In this document: piece after piece, positions 36,901 to 46,100 of the stretch | Layout: each line of letters starts with the position of its first letter | Position numbering within the stretch: position 1 is the stretch's first letter | DNA from: Paramoeba atlantica | Taxonomy: Eukaryota > Discosea | Assembly: GCA_977017575.1 (NCBI GenBank) | Contig: CDRNVI010000030.1 | Location: 992,001 to 1,056,000, forward strand | Direction: 5' to 3' | DNA: 64,000 nucleotides | Notes under the pieces: model-generated | What the model was told of the DNA's origin: nothing | Database searches by the model: none | Seen by the model: only the letters and a program-made list of their open reading frames with translations | Made by a program: the position numbers and the translations under genes

Positions 36901-37263
36901 TGCAGTAAAGGTTTTCTCAATTACTCTGTTTTCGATGACTACATCTTTGATCACAGTATTCTTAATAGATTCAGATGTATTCTTAGTAGAATCAAATGTA
37001 ATCGTCGTGGGATTCAAATGCTTTGTAGTCACAGACAAACGTGGAACCGCAGCACGGATGCGAGATGTCTGAACCAGTCGACCACTGTCTTGGAATGCGC
37101 ATGTAGTCGCACGTATGGAGTTGTGCCGTCTACCAAATTGATATACGAAGCGATTTAAATAAACCTTGTGATGGATTACTATGCTTCGATGTTTCCTCAA
37201 CCTTAAAGAGCCACCGGGACATAACATTCGCGGCATAAAGCTTTCGTTAGGTAAAAAACTCAT
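30946..37263 (-). CDS. REH2: RNA-editing-associated DEAH/RHA helicase REH2
   Basis: A 2105-residue helicase, close in size to trypanosome REH2, the mitochondrial ATPase that handles guide RNA/mRNA duplexes in uridine insertion/deletion editing. The first 50 residues are Arg/His-rich with no acidic runs, like a presequence. From about residue 150 to 1000, five tandem modules each end in a dsRBD-like helix with a CxMHAxxILDxLGI pattern (centred near 204, 393, 548, 743, 903) and most then read RKxGRWAPMPG; two weaker ones follow near 1099 and 1197. The helicase core has AAGSGKTT (about 1346), DEVH (1438-1441), SATMHS, STNICESSITIP and QRAGRAGR (about 1674), then HA2 and OB-like regions. Trypanosome REH2 is usually described with two dsRBDs, so the module count is notable. 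Confidence 0.9.
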   Translation of the reverse strand: MSFLPNESFMPRMLCPGGSLRLRKHRSIVIHHKVYLNRFVYQFGRRHNSIRATTCAFQDSGRLVQTSRIRAAVPRLSVTTKHLNPTTITFDSTKNTSESIKNTVIKDVVIENRVIEKTFTAETSNMNSQKVENVFRIDNMARSRIVAYISRHHPAMEKDKLFQNVDAKSQSEKCEVHLKLPIESYNVTACGIAESEKDAEVVCCMHAESILNELQIPIFSLSSGQIKYAAQKRKDGKKAPMPGAKRKSFHEITMPPALEYVGLDQESRQKLVNTTVQYVNQVSSEDERIESEDGKFTLVALATQSHANANLYIRSPNFYDSNSVARMHRYYARWSHVLMDTVINVTEKVFNKSTETPSEFTATLVLPLDKIFGKRESVGIARNARSASSLCAMHMELMLDALGIRIYGNDEKQRLHAEGVRKMGRWAPMPGDQTRPYAVSPLPLKKTTLNLESKSLKEDTDLLQNTSLEPVDILQMDAAKKLKTVHSRFYWPYFDEKVHVQYLYHKGSWRDSRSVTAIYRLPINTEKVGVRTAMGVSLNRTTAEVLCCMHALKIIEILNVKEDYLNVDKETLSPPALCMLNEESGGSDDLNEERRPLSRNLVEYKEEGDNVKKGDGQTIGIKLDTITTEAKAFEPTTWRVDTTDSYAVVRGSALIMSQSALIRPYEKDEMSRHRIGKYLASRGSSIAQLFTKEQFNLVDPKVPGFQQLYYRFSGNIFIDGIGNIKAIGESYMEDDALIIACMHAELIIDHVGGKLFTRTEQQNKRAQLTRKSGRWAPFSTDDVRPDAKNNLPPPLRYKLQSATDFDRLIPYTVKREGVYEIVTREQYKMKYLAALSKYYFRYARDKSKRCDNLLQVIKCTGVYHEEGHRQTQALLELPVPERFGKRLAIGIANKVSDAKSMCILHGTRILDALGISVFSDSSAQSIHRLEVMREGRSAAFPGHGLSEANTVSPPPVKLKVSFGMTSRPELPSEDEEVMTIEDWLFFVQQTIEYLQAAQEAKDFEYLKQGKIPRTGDAVSDGALDCVEGDGFSTCGMKSVLSDWCERTGIRYPDKMSTRRLQDTPYIHTYFPVPGFPEYTAHGIHRTKLSSAKRAIAHAVYMLRVLDKDFCDRANNLEKRLGSVCNWDAEARELTTGGHDTVLQLYEKAAESSPVNTLVKFDKETGVYEIGLTLNDPQMGSIEVAGSSGTRVGAHGAAQSKLVNFLIKHRDKSAADITCMIQMLQRYPYFQMRGVSNISPLLRSNKDLMERLHDAVGRWKDVHELEQESRNITDTELERRLLFRDLEIPAFRPDLHQKLLDRQLDPTYKNGIGRQRRELTIRSIKKELLDAIQKNQVVVVCSAAGSGKTTQIPQYILDDCLINERPCGIVVTQPRRISAISVAKRVAHERQEEVGDSIGYQIRLEHRPGTHLNFLTSGLLLRKLRTDRFAHEYSHIIFDEVHERDSSTDMCLTLLRDILSQRLDLKLIIMSATMHSSSFSKYFSNAPVIECNRGMYDVDIKYLDHIASLARERNVVTTSMLNLAPPPELLNSDQRIQGMSKASSAIDFRLLTFLVDHCIRNHEVANASILVFLPGWGDIVAASEAISHMRDEIEVLTLHSSVAQDLQMKAFAPASPGKTKVVLSTNICESSITIPDVRVVIDTGRLKQAVTTFSLDATTHQTALQVMYASKANCIQRAGRAGRTQNGICYRMYTRETYELLPTYQSPELVRTPLDGICLLLLTLGIESPEEYLSNNVLDVPQSISIKSAMRKLQDAGAVDENMQLTPLGLYLSPLPVDPSTGKMILLGLALGCLDCALTIAAATSISPFDNTFDGREGARINRDILGRKSRSDILSCVNAYNSWVNVRGIFPEHEARFLSDHTLVLSKLEQMSLTKHQIYNVLAENKYLTDIDPESSKKRAAFVDQSIHSTLSSDIILAKGLITCMLYPNVAQKVTKYLRTKTVETVIDTTSICAQIMEFKIGEDKNQSPYYVFRSCTKSPKTKSGIQYKISEVTGITIWPLLFFGVPTNSIDFVEKAHLMILDDWLFVLADERTCQVIKKLKLAMVLALVRKLQNPNDTQARRDLQIIQKAYYEVLHQADKEGTHKEEGIIVRFGETAEWAKLEK

Positions 37264-37721
37264 AGAGGTATGAATACCTCAAGATAACGAACTATAGTTA
37301 AGCATGAAGGTGTAAGACTGCTCAACAGTATTTTCTTGCATACGCGTGAAGAATTTTATGCACTTACGTAGTAAATGTCTAAAAAAAAGCAGTCCTATGA
37401 TAAGCAGTGCGGCTTCGTGTATAGCTATACTGGTAACTGTGTATGTATGCTAGTAACTATTGTGTATATAACGCCCTCCATACTCTCGAATATTGAGAAT
37501 AAAGTGGTCGAAAAAATGGAAAAGAACAAGAATACACTGATAATCTGTTGTAGGAACTCCTAAATGAACCACAAAGTATTTGCGAGATCGGGGATCCAAG
37601 AGTGCGTAGGAGGCATAAAGGATATTTCTTTTCGAAAAACGTTTTCCGAATCGAGCCCTAGGAAGGGTATTCTATTTTTAACGCCAGATAGCGATTGTAC
37701 GCTATGAAGACTTTATGATAA
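37264..37721. other. Intergenic spacer upstream of REH2
   Basis: No gene is recognised in 458 bases. A short plus-strand frame at 37375-37563 is AT-rich and has no recognisable motif. The region should carry the REH2 leader and the 3' end of the TMA16 transcript. Confidence 0.45.
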
Positions 37722-38618
37722 CTAGATAGTTACATCTTCATCGCTGCGTATATTACTTTCGTCTTCACCTCTGCATACCACTAAGCGTTTCCTTCGCGTT
37801 TCTGTGCGTTTGTGCTGGTTTATTTTCTGCCGATGCAGCCTCGAATGTTGTGCAAAAAGAGTACCATTACTTTTTAAAAGGCTAAGAGTAGCTACTGATT
37901 CGTTCGCGTCGTGTGAATCAGTGTGTATTGCAGTACAACCCACTCGCCTCTTCTTTTGCCCGCTGACAAGAAAAGCATACCGGCTTTGACGTTTTTTTGA
38001 ACGCATCATTGTCATGGTACGTGGTTTCCCTAGCGTGAATACAACGCTCGAATCGGATGTATGCAACAATGAGTGGGGCTCGGAACTAGAATCAATGCTT
38101 GGAATCAGCTTGCTGAAATGTACGTTTTTGCGAGGAATCCGACGAGCTTGTTGTTGGGACTTATCCCAGGAGCGCAGCCACCGCATACCGCTCCTGGACG
38201 AAACATCAGGAATGTCCAATCCTTCCTCTGTGTAGGCATTCTCCAACTGCATTCGGTAGTTTTCCAGGTGTCGTGCAGTGCCTTTTTTTTGCGAACGCAG
38301 AGACAGAATGATGGCGTCGAATCGCGTAACAAAAGCTCGACAGGCGGCTTCGACTTGATCAACCGACAGGAACAGCACGGAGGAGTGATTGTTTTCAACA
38401 TAATTCGCGAACCATTCAACGGTGTCATACCATTCCTTCTCTCTACCCTTCTGAATTACTTTGGCGTCGCTCTGCTTCTCTCGATGGGCGATCTCACGAG
38501 AGAGTTGTCGCGCACGACGGCTGTCGGGATGAATTGCTGACTTGGGTTGCTTCCCGCGGTTGCGGGATTTCCCAGTCAGCGCGTGAAGACTTGATTGCAG
38601 AGTTTGATTAGTTACCAT
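37722..38618 (-). CDS. TMA16: TMA16-like ribosome biogenesis factor
   Basis: A 298-residue protein whose first 160 residues match TMA16, a factor bound to pre-60S ribosomal particles in the nucleolus. Shared features are the basic start, IHPDSRRARQLSREIAHREK (human [21 protein letters not shown]), a central aromatic-rich helix (WYDTVEWFANYV), LENYRMQLENAYTEEGLDIPD (human QQFEGYGLEIPD) and the following LRSWD. The C-terminal 140 residues are absent from the human protein (about 200 aa) and are basic and Ser-rich with KKRQSRYAF and RRKRLVV stretches, consistent with a nuclear/nucleolar location. The ATG at 38618 is the only sensible start. Confidence 0.8.
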   Translation of the reverse strand: MVTNQTLQSSLHALTGKSRNRGKQPKSAIHPDSRRARQLSREIAHREKQSDAKVIQKGREKEWYDTVEWFANYVENNHSSVLFLSVDQVEAACRAFVTRFDAIILSLRSQKKGTARHLENYRMQLENAYTEEGLDIPDVSSRSGMRWLRSWDKSQQQARRIPRKNVHFSKLIPSIDSSSEPHSLLHTSDSSVVFTLGKPRTMTMMRSKKRQSRYAFLVSGQKKRRVGCTAIHTDSHDANESVATLSLLKSNGTLFAQHSRLHRQKINQHKRTETRRKRLVVCRGEDESNIRSDEDVTI

Positions 38619-38976
38619 GGGTGACGTTTATGGTGGTGTATGAAAAAGTCATGAATATTTCATATTCTCTAACATTAGATGTATGAAGGGCAACTGTTCC
38701 GTAAATAGTTTATAGAAAAAAAGTTTATAGAGATTGTGCAATCAAAATGTTGGCGTATAGTATTCTACATTAAATCTGTGCGACTATTTCACATGAATGA
38801 GCAAACTTGATAAATCACACTACGGGTGAACTCATATAGAGTTGTATGTACAACGCGAGAAAACTCTGAATGGCCAGCATGCTTATTGTTGAGTACGCTC
38901 CGTTAAGCAATTCTTACAAATCATGTCCGCGCGAGTTCGTACGTGTACCAAAACTATCCTCATCGGACTACACACC

Positions 38977-39828
38977 TCACCCATTCCCCTCAATTTTGCG
39001 TACCATATCTGAAAGACTATTTTTTCCCAAAGAAAACAGAAAGTCAGACAGCGTACTAAAGGATAAACATTTTGGGCGCTGTGCATTCATCCCCAAAAGT
39101 CGTCGCTCTGCCCCGGCAGTGCGTATGTTCATCGCAGGCCGCAGGCGATCCTCCCGAGTCCGGTGCACCCCGTCCGATACCAAATCCATCCCATGCTGCA
39201 CAAAAAGCGGACCCAGCACACGTGTATCGCGGAGATCCGCAATATGAATCCGAACTCTTTTACGATTCGTCTCCGGGAGGGCCAAATGCTCTGTAGGAAT
39301 ACGCAGCGAATGAGCGTCGTGGGGCAAAAAAGTATTGTTCTCCACACAACGCGTAATGTACTCCTCATCACAGAGCTGCACCCCACGCAGAGCCAATGCC
39401 AGGGCTCGGGTGGTAAAAATTTTCCACCCTTTTGGCACACAGCAGTGCGTGATGTGTTTAAGCGAGGTGTTGATGTCCTCTCTTGCGAGTGTGGGGATCA
39501 CCTCCCCGCCAAGATCAATAATGTAGTCCTCGATGCGGGCTCGCGCCCCTCCGTGAGTAAAACCTTGGACGACGTATCGCGGACGCTGGCGTAAGGCAAG
39601 GAGTTGATCTTGGGTCTCGGCGTGGGCTAAGCGCTCGCTCTCCAGCCGCTCGATCGTGTGCAAGAGCTCATTGTGGAGCTCCAGGGCGTATTTTTTGAGT
39701 TCCAGAGGAGTAAGGGTGGGGGCAGCGGTGACCCGTGCCAATGTCGCGCGTGCACCCCCATAAGTCGGTCGAAAGGTATTGTCCTCCAAGCAAATAGAAG
39801 CGAGTAAGTTAGATTGATCGAAATCCAT
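38977..39828 (-). CDS. Coiled-coil protein with C-terminal BRCT domains
   Basis: A 283-residue protein. Residues about 40-85 (LTPLELKKYALELHNELLHTIERLESERLAHAETQDQLLAL) form a coiled coil. From about 88 a BRCT repeat is visible: RYVVQGFTHGGARARIEDYIIDLGGEVIP, then THCCVPKGWKIFTTRALALALRGVQLCDEEYITRCVEN with the Gly pair and the aromatic pocket. A second, weaker BRCT (about 185-275) starts at RKRVRIHIADLRD. BRCT pairs bind phosphopeptides or partners in DNA repair and, in kinetoplastids, in the kinetochore protein KKT4, which also combines a coiled coil with C-terminal BRCT repeats but is much longer. Whether this is a short KKT4 relative is unproven. Start: first in-frame ATG. Confidence 0.75.
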   Translation of the reverse strand: MDFDQSNLLASICLEDNTFRPTYGGARATLARVTAAPTLTPLELKKYALELHNELLHTIERLESERLAHAETQDQLLALRQRPRYVVQGFTHGGARARIEDYIIDLGGEVIPTLAREDINTSLKHITHCCVPKGWKIFTTRALALALRGVQLCDEEYITRCVENNTFLPHDAHSLRIPTEHLALPETNRKRVRIHIADLRDTRVLGPLFVQHGMDLVSDGVHRTREDRLRPAMNIRTAGAERRLLGMNAQRPKCLSFSTLSDFLFSLGKNSLSDMVRKIEGNG

Positions 39829-40008
39829 GGGGAGAGTAGCCAAAATTAGAGATACGAGTCGAGCAAAAACAATTTATTCATGCCTCTCATCACGATACGC
39901 TCGGCAAGGTAAATAAAGATACGAATAAAAGCAGGTAAACATCTTTCATACATAGTAAACACACTATGCATAACACTCAACCCTTGTATCAATCATCCAT
40001 TCATGACA

Positions 40009-41487
40009 CTATTTCACTCTCCTGTACTTCGCCGCCTTGCGTTCTCGTGCCTCCTGCTGCCTCTGTTCGCGTAGTTTGTAGACTCCGAACTCCTCATTAC
40101 GTTTAATTTTAAGCTTGTGCTGCTCCTTCTTATGCTTTCTGCGAGCTTGGAGATATTTGTGGTAGTCATAAATTTCCGTTTTCGGGGGCGCAATGGTTTG
40201 TTTCACTTGTCTGGCGTCGTCAATGTCCGTTTGAGTAATTTGGCTGGTGCTTTTTGCTTCATCCTTTAAATAGGCCAGTAAGGGAGGTGACACCAGTTGA
40301 CACTCCTCTGTAGGTCGCACCGCAATTTGATCCGGATCCTCCGGAGTAGCCACAAACGTAGGAAACGCGGGATATCCCCGATTCAACGACCACATCGTCT
40401 TACCTCGCGTATACGTCCCATCCACAATCGTCAGATACGCCCCCACATCACACGGCAACCGTCCCACAAAGTAAATCAAAGAATTCTTATAATCAATCCG
40501 GTAAATCGGCTTATTATAAAAAAACCGCCGATCCCCTCCCTTATGCCCCGGCATCGCGGTCCCCGGCAACACCCTCCGCGCGCCCTGGGACCCAATCGAC
40601 CCTGGCCGTCGATGCCACAAACTATCCCCCACCCAGGCCATACTCCCGTCATGACCAAACCGCCCCACGACCCCACGAAACCCATGGTCATAGGTCATCA
40701 TCGACAGCGTACACTCCTGGCCGACTTTAAAATGCCGCACATCGAGCTTCGTCCCGACCGGCACAAACCCATCCGGGGTGATCCGGAACTCCTTCGAGAC
40801 GTGCTTCACCGGGACCCCCGCGGCCTTGAACCCCCGCCCCACCTTCGGGGGGTGGAACTCCGGGGGGACGTTCATCGCGCCCACCCGCACCGCGTCGTAC
40901 CCGTGGGCCTCCCGGGTCTTGTGCTCCACGACCTGGTTGTCCGGGACCCACACCATGGAGAGGATCATCGCGTTCCCGTAGGCATCAAACTCGCGAATGT
41001 ATTTCACCCGACAGCCCAGGAGACCGAGACGAACGCTGTAGAACTGGTTGAACTCACCAAAGGGAGGGGGGAGGCGCCAGGAGGAGGATTCGGGCGAGTC
41101 CTTCGCTTTATTCTCCCCCGGTTTCGCCCCCATGGGGAGTGCCTTTGTGGCGTGGGTGTGGGTGTCCTCGGGGGTACTCCAGTGCCAGGTGTCTTGGTAG
41201 AGCTCGGGGAATTTTTCACGGATCCGGAGAAAGGCGTCGTAGCGGTCCTCACGGATGGCGTCGTAGACGGTTTGGAGTTGCTCGGGTTGCCAGGTGCGGG
41301 GGTTGGGGTTGATTTTGGGGTACAGGCTGAGTTTGTCCCCGTGGTCGAAGAGGTAGGGGTAGTAGCTGTGGTACATGTCACGCCATTTTTCGTCCGTGCG
41401 GGCGGGGTAGCATTTCCACCAGTTGGTGAATTGGCGCAGGTCGGTCATGCCGACTTGCTTGAAATGGCTTACTCGGGTGCAACGCAT
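40009..41487 (-). CDS. MRPL3: Mitochondrial large-subunit ribosomal protein uL3m
   Basis: A 492-residue protein with a central uL3 domain: RLGLLGCRVKYIREFDAYGN, HGYDAVRVGA, VPVKHVSKEFRI, FKVGQECTLSMMTYDHGFRGVVGRFGHDG, WHRRPGSIGSQGARRVLPGTAMPGHKG and the YRIDYKNSLIYFVGRLPCDVGAYLTI end, corresponding to bacterial L3 that reaches the peptidyl-transferase centre. About 150 N-terminal and 110 C-terminal residues are additional, as is usual in the protein-rich kinetoplastid mitoribosome; the C-terminal tail is very basic (HKYLQARRKHKKEQHKLK). The middle of the gene is a GC-rich, C/G-skewed patch (about 40500-41350). The ATG at 41487 gives MRCTRVSHFKQVG, a plausible presequence start. Confidence 0.93.
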   Translation of the reverse strand: MRCTRVSHFKQVGMTDLRQFTNWWKCYPARTDEKWRDMYHSYYPYLFDHGDKLSLYPKINPNPRTWQPEQLQTVYDAIREDRYDAFLRIREKFPELYQDTWHWSTPEDTHTHATKALPMGAKPGENKAKDSPESSSWRLPPPFGEFNQFYSVRLGLLGCRVKYIREFDAYGNAMILSMVWVPDNQVVEHKTREAHGYDAVRVGAMNVPPEFHPPKVGRGFKAAGVPVKHVSKEFRITPDGFVPVGTKLDVRHFKVGQECTLSMMTYDHGFRGVVGRFGHDGSMAWVGDSLWHRRPGSIGSQGARRVLPGTAMPGHKGGDRRFFYNKPIYRIDYKNSLIYFVGRLPCDVGAYLTIVDGTYTRGKTMWSLNRGYPAFPTFVATPEDPDQIAVRPTEECQLVSPPLLAYLKDEAKSTSQITQTDIDDARQVKQTIAPPKTEIYDYHKYLQARRKHKKEQHKLKIKRNEEFGVYKLREQRQQEARERKAAKYRRVK

Positions 41488-41633
41488 AGGGAGCTAAAGA
41501 AGAGGAAAAGGAAAATCCTAGAGGGAGTAATATAGATTAAATCCAAAGATCATGACACTTATAAATTCCTCTTTCTTACGCCCCGTTTTAGTTGCCTGAA
41601 ACAGCAGTGTTTTTTATACAGGACGGATTCTTT

Positions 41634-42677
41634 TTAGCATTTGTCTAGAAAAGTCAAATTCAAAAGGATTTGACATCGGCTGTGATCCATATCCTGTTGC
41701 CTAAACTGAAATTCCCTCCTTTCGCTCGTTTGGCATAGGGCGCAAGCAAAACGGCAGGTGAACACCCCACAGTCATAAGCGTTGTTTTGTTGCGGTACCA
41801 AATTAACTGTGTTGTGAATGCGATCTATTCCCAATTTGGGAAAGAGTACTGCACAACAATCAGCGAGAGCCTTCGCGGAAGGAGAAATCGAAGGATCGTA
41901 GTGCAGAACCTCGTTCCATTTGTTTCGATGACTCGACATGTATGAGTCATAGTACTCCACACATCGCTCAGAAAAATTGATTACGCCGAGGGACCAGTGA
42001 TTCCCGCGAACGTTTATAGGAATAAGTATCTTTTCCTCATCGCCTTTCAGATGTAGTTTCGTAATCCATCGCCTCACCCCCTCCGCTCCGGTCTTTTGCA
42101 TTAGTTTCGTAAGAAAAAACGACCCGAGGAAACGTACACGGCCTGCCGTAGAGTGACAGCACGCCGCAACAAATGCATTAATAATTTGATCATTAAGCCA
42201 TTCCCGTGGATGCAAGGTACACAAATCGTGTGGCGAAAGACGATATGTGGAAAGATGAATCATTTTTCCTATATTGTCCCTAGAAGAACGTACTTGTGTA
42301 TATTCTCCAAGAATTTGTAAATCGTCTGTGTCAAACTGAAAATGGGGAACGTCCAAAAAGGTTGGAACGCTAACATGAAGTCTGTTTTTTTGCATGACTA
42401 AATACCGCAGAAAGCCCTTTGCCCCAGCGGTAGAAATCCCATCTCGTTGCAGTCGTCGCTGGAGCAATTTTCGTAACACCTTCTGCAGTGTGGATTCAAC
42501 TACGTTGTTCCAAAGAGATGTGACATCGTGTACGGTTTCGCGGATAATCTTTCGTAATGAACTGTTGATCATTGTTTTCGTGCTCGCCTTGACAGATGAC
42601 ATAAAACTCTGCTGTTCGAATAGGAAGGTACCCCTGGTTGAATTGCTCACCGAAAAGGTTATGTTATGGTTCTCCAT
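41634..42677 (-). CDS. Ulp1/SENP-type SUMO protease
   Basis: A 347-residue cysteine protease of the C48 family. The catalytic set is visible with family spacing: His227 in GNHWSLGVI, Asp244 in YYDSYMSS, Gln297 and Cys303 in PQQNNAYDCGVFTC (17 residues His to Asp and 6 from Gln to Cys, as in human SENP1). The substrate-channel signature HPREWLNDQIINAF lies ahead of it. The N-terminal 130 residues are divergent and basic and may direct localisation. It should mature SUMO precursors and strip SUMO from proteins in the nucleus; NEDD8-type specificity cannot be excluded by eye. Confidence 0.92.
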   Translation of the reverse strand: MENHNITFSVSNSTRGTFLFEQQSFMSSVKASTKTMINSSLRKIIRETVHDVTSLWNNVVESTLQKVLRKLLQRRLQRDGISTAGAKGFLRYLVMQKNRLHVSVPTFLDVPHFQFDTDDLQILGEYTQVRSSRDNIGKMIHLSTYRLSPHDLCTLHPREWLNDQIINAFVAACCHSTAGRVRFLGSFFLTKLMQKTGAEGVRRWITKLHLKGDEEKILIPINVRGNHWSLGVINFSERCVEYYDSYMSSHRNKWNEVLHYDPSISPSAKALADCCAVLFPKLGIDRIHNTVNLVPQQNNAYDCGVFTCRFACALCQTSERREFQFRQQDMDHSRCQILLNLTFLDKC

Positions 42678-43157
42678 TCAACGTGGAAAACTGTGCCTGG
42701 ACCAAAAGTCATGCCTTTGGTTTTGCGCAAAAGAGGGATGAGATTTGCCGCGCTCATAACACACCATATTCATACTTCAAATTAGAAGTAGGTAAATATT
42801 ATTTACTAAATATGATGATTTCTCTTATGCGTGTCGCAACGTTTATTGGAAAGTCATTATGAATTGGTTATTACGCCAATGGCTCTTAGAATTTTACCCA
42901 ACAGTCAAATAAAAGTTCTCTAACCAAGATAGTAAAAAACAAAATAAGTGCAAGACTAATAAAAGTTTTCTTATAAAACCAAAGAAAGTTAGAATATGTA
43001 AATACAAAAGAATAAGAAAGTAAGAAACCTAACCAGTTTTACTACAGTAAAACAAAGTTTTACTTGGTGCTTCAATAAATGTTAAAGAAGATATACACGT
43101 ACATACGCGTTGTCTACTTTTTATGCGGTGGCAAGCTTTGAAAAAAAATTGGAAAAG
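42678..43157. other. AT-rich intergenic spacer
   Basis: Nothing but AT-rich sequence with A-runs between the MER3 and Ulp1 genes; probably 3' UTR of the former array member and the leader of the next. Confidence 0.5.
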
Positions 43158-46100
43158 CTACGACAAGGTATCTAAGAAGGAAATGAACGGCTCTAGGCAA
43201 GGGTTTTCTATTGAATTTATCTTTGGGTAAGTATCTTCTTGTTCAGATAAGTTAGCCCTTTCAGAAGATAACGATCTTTTCGGTCGAATCGGTGAAGGAG
43301 AACCAGAAAATAATGTTTCCTGTTTTGCTCCAACGGACTCGTTTTCAACAATTTCGATCACCGATGAGTCACTCGACGGCATCCCAGGGCAGTTATTGAA
43401 TTGATTGCTATCCCATTGAGCAAAACGCCTGTTTTCGTTTGAACGGACATCACTATTCTGTTCTTGATAATTCAGCATATCGGAGGGATTATAGCTTCTG
43501 TATATGTGAGTGGGATGATGCATTCGTGTAAAAGGCGAAGACTGACCGTAGGAATGTGAAACCTCATTAAGCTGTGGTTCATGTACAACGGAATTGCTTG
43601 CTATAGTTGGAAGAGGAGAGTACGCCCACTGCTGAAAGGGATTCATTGTATTTCTCGCTTGCTGTGAAAACGGATATCTTTCCAAATTAGTAGCACCATG
43701 AGCAGAAGTTTGACCGCCTTGCGACTTAGACTGCGTACCCCCCCGCGGTCGCTTTCGTGAGCTTGGTGGCGGTAGACTATTATACAAATGAGAGATATAT
43801 TTCTCAGATGAGTTTTTTCGGCGAACATCAGGGTATGCAGCACCTAGACGATAATATTTCTTGTCTTCTTGACCAGTACACGCTGGTATCAAGCACTCTA
43901 CAGGTTCAGCCGTGTAGTGGCGGTTCTGACCTACAAAACATGGAGGCTCAATTGGATGGTTTTTTACGTCAGACAATTCCGCAAGTGAAATAGAATTAGT
44001 TGGATCAGATTGATGCGGCATTGGCGTCCGCTCCGACATGTAAATCCGTTCTGCGCAGTTGTCTATCGGGTAAGAATAGGTCTGTGCTGGTGAACAAAAT
44101 TTTAATCTATTTGGATCTACACCGAATGACTTTTCGGGTCGAGATGTCATAGTAATTCTCCTTTCCTCGTCGCGAAGTAAATCTCTGCCTCTTATACTTG
44201 TTCCAAAAACCGAGGCTTCCGAAAGATTACGTATAGGATCACTTTGGACTGGATCAGAACTTCGCTGTTCATTAGCATAAATAGTTGAGCTAGGAGTTAC
44301 TGTCACATTTTCCTCCAATGAGAATTTGTCGTCACCTTCTACCACCTGGAAATGGCGCCCTTGAGACGATATTGAGACGGCGTTCCTTCTGTTATATGCA
44401 GAATCCAAATCTCTTACTTCTAGGATTGCAGAATTGCTTGCAAATGAATTCCGATCGTTTTGAAACAACCGATTGAGAGGATTGTGCTCCTCCTTTTCCA
44501 AACGGCTTTGTTCTATCATACTAGACTTATTGCGTCCGCTCGGTATGGTTATACCCGTTTTGTCATCGTTTTCACATGCAGTATTAGGACTCGCTTTTTT
44601 CATAGTTGAAGGCGCCGATTCTCTTTTCAATGGAGTAGAGTGATTGCTCATATTTTCTTTTGCTTGCGGAACGGAGCAGTTGGCAGGTGGAATTTTTTCC
44701 TTGATCGGGACCGTATCAGCTAAGACTTCAATTGAGTTGCTCACCTTTTTGTTGCACCGCGTCTCATGGTCTTTGGAGCATTCGCTGCCTAAGGTACCAT
44801 CCTGCTCGGACACAGAAGTTGCGTTAGTCTGCTTTAATGAACTATCTAACTCTAATGTGATTTTACTAAAACGATCGTATCCTAAATAGTCCTCACAAAC
44901 TAGCGTAGCATAAATTTCCCAAGGTGTGTCCCTTAGGTGTGGAACATTTACTTCCCATAATAAAACGCCTTCGGGTACGCAGTCTGGATCCAGAGTCCCT
45001 TCATGATGTTTGTCCCATATGTTTACCCATGAATGTGGAGGCCATGTACCCATGCTTCGAAAACGACGATACAACAAAAGTTTACCGTTACTATCTCCGA
45101 CAAGAAAGCTGTACCACAAGGTTTCCGAAGATTCTAGCAAGCAACTTCGGTTTTGTTCATTTCCTCCGTGGTGATCGCCCTCTAATTCTGAAGTTGATTG
45201 AGAAACATGCACTGGACTGCAACGCCCGACATAAAATCTTACTTCTCTACTTATTTCAGGAGAATCAATTCGAGTTTGATGTGCAAAAAAGTTTAGGAAA
45301 GGAAATGAAGAAATTCTTCTTTGTAGGTTACTCCCGAATGGAGGCTTTTTGTTAGTACAGTGCTCGATAGTTCGCGGATTAGCTTGCAAGAGGTCAGCAA
45401 AATTGTTAATGGAATACTGCGCAAGTAATTTAGCTGTTGCTGGGCCGATGCCCGCGAGCTCGCGGGTCAGAAATGGGGAGGTTTCCCACATGGAACGCTC
45501 GACACAGCGCAGCAACGACCAGGAGGCGCGTGTCGCACCGAACCATTTCTTTTCAAGAGAGTATTCTTGAATAAACTTACATACTCGAGGAAGTACTGTC
45601 CACATGCGCCCGAGCTCATTTTTCAAGGACCACGCAGACAAATTTTCAAGATTTTCGTCAGCTAAGCGCAATTGTATTAAAATAAATATCTTTTGCCAAT
45701 CCTCCCGAATATTTCTTCCTCGGGCCTGCCCAGGAATGGGAAAGCGTATAGTCTTGTTTTGTGGATTTAAGTGCTGTTTATCACCTTGATGGATGTGATA
45801 TTCATGCATTTCCTCTGTTTTGCTGATGCATTGAAGTACTTCCTTAATGTCACTTGTAGGACCCATGTTGTCACGTACAACACGTAGAGTTTGAAGGAGT
45901 ATGTAATACTTGGCAACCAGCTTTCCTATTCGAGACGGTCGTAGGGTACCTGTTTCCACGTGAATGTAGACACATTCCAGGCTCCTTAATTTTTGTAACT
46001 GGTCCTCCAAGATATCTGTAATAAATTGGTCGACAGCGCAGTGCCTCTCTACGCCGTAAAATGTTGGATTTTTGTTCACCCTGACCCAAAAATAGGTTGT

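Noticed and set aside
37375-37563. 62-codon plus-strand frame upstream of REH2
   Set aside because: AT-rich, on the wrong strand for the array and without a motif.
40297-41535. 412-codon plus-strand open frame
   Set aside because: Opposite-strand shadow of uL3m in a GC-rich stretch; no motif, and uL3m is unambiguous.
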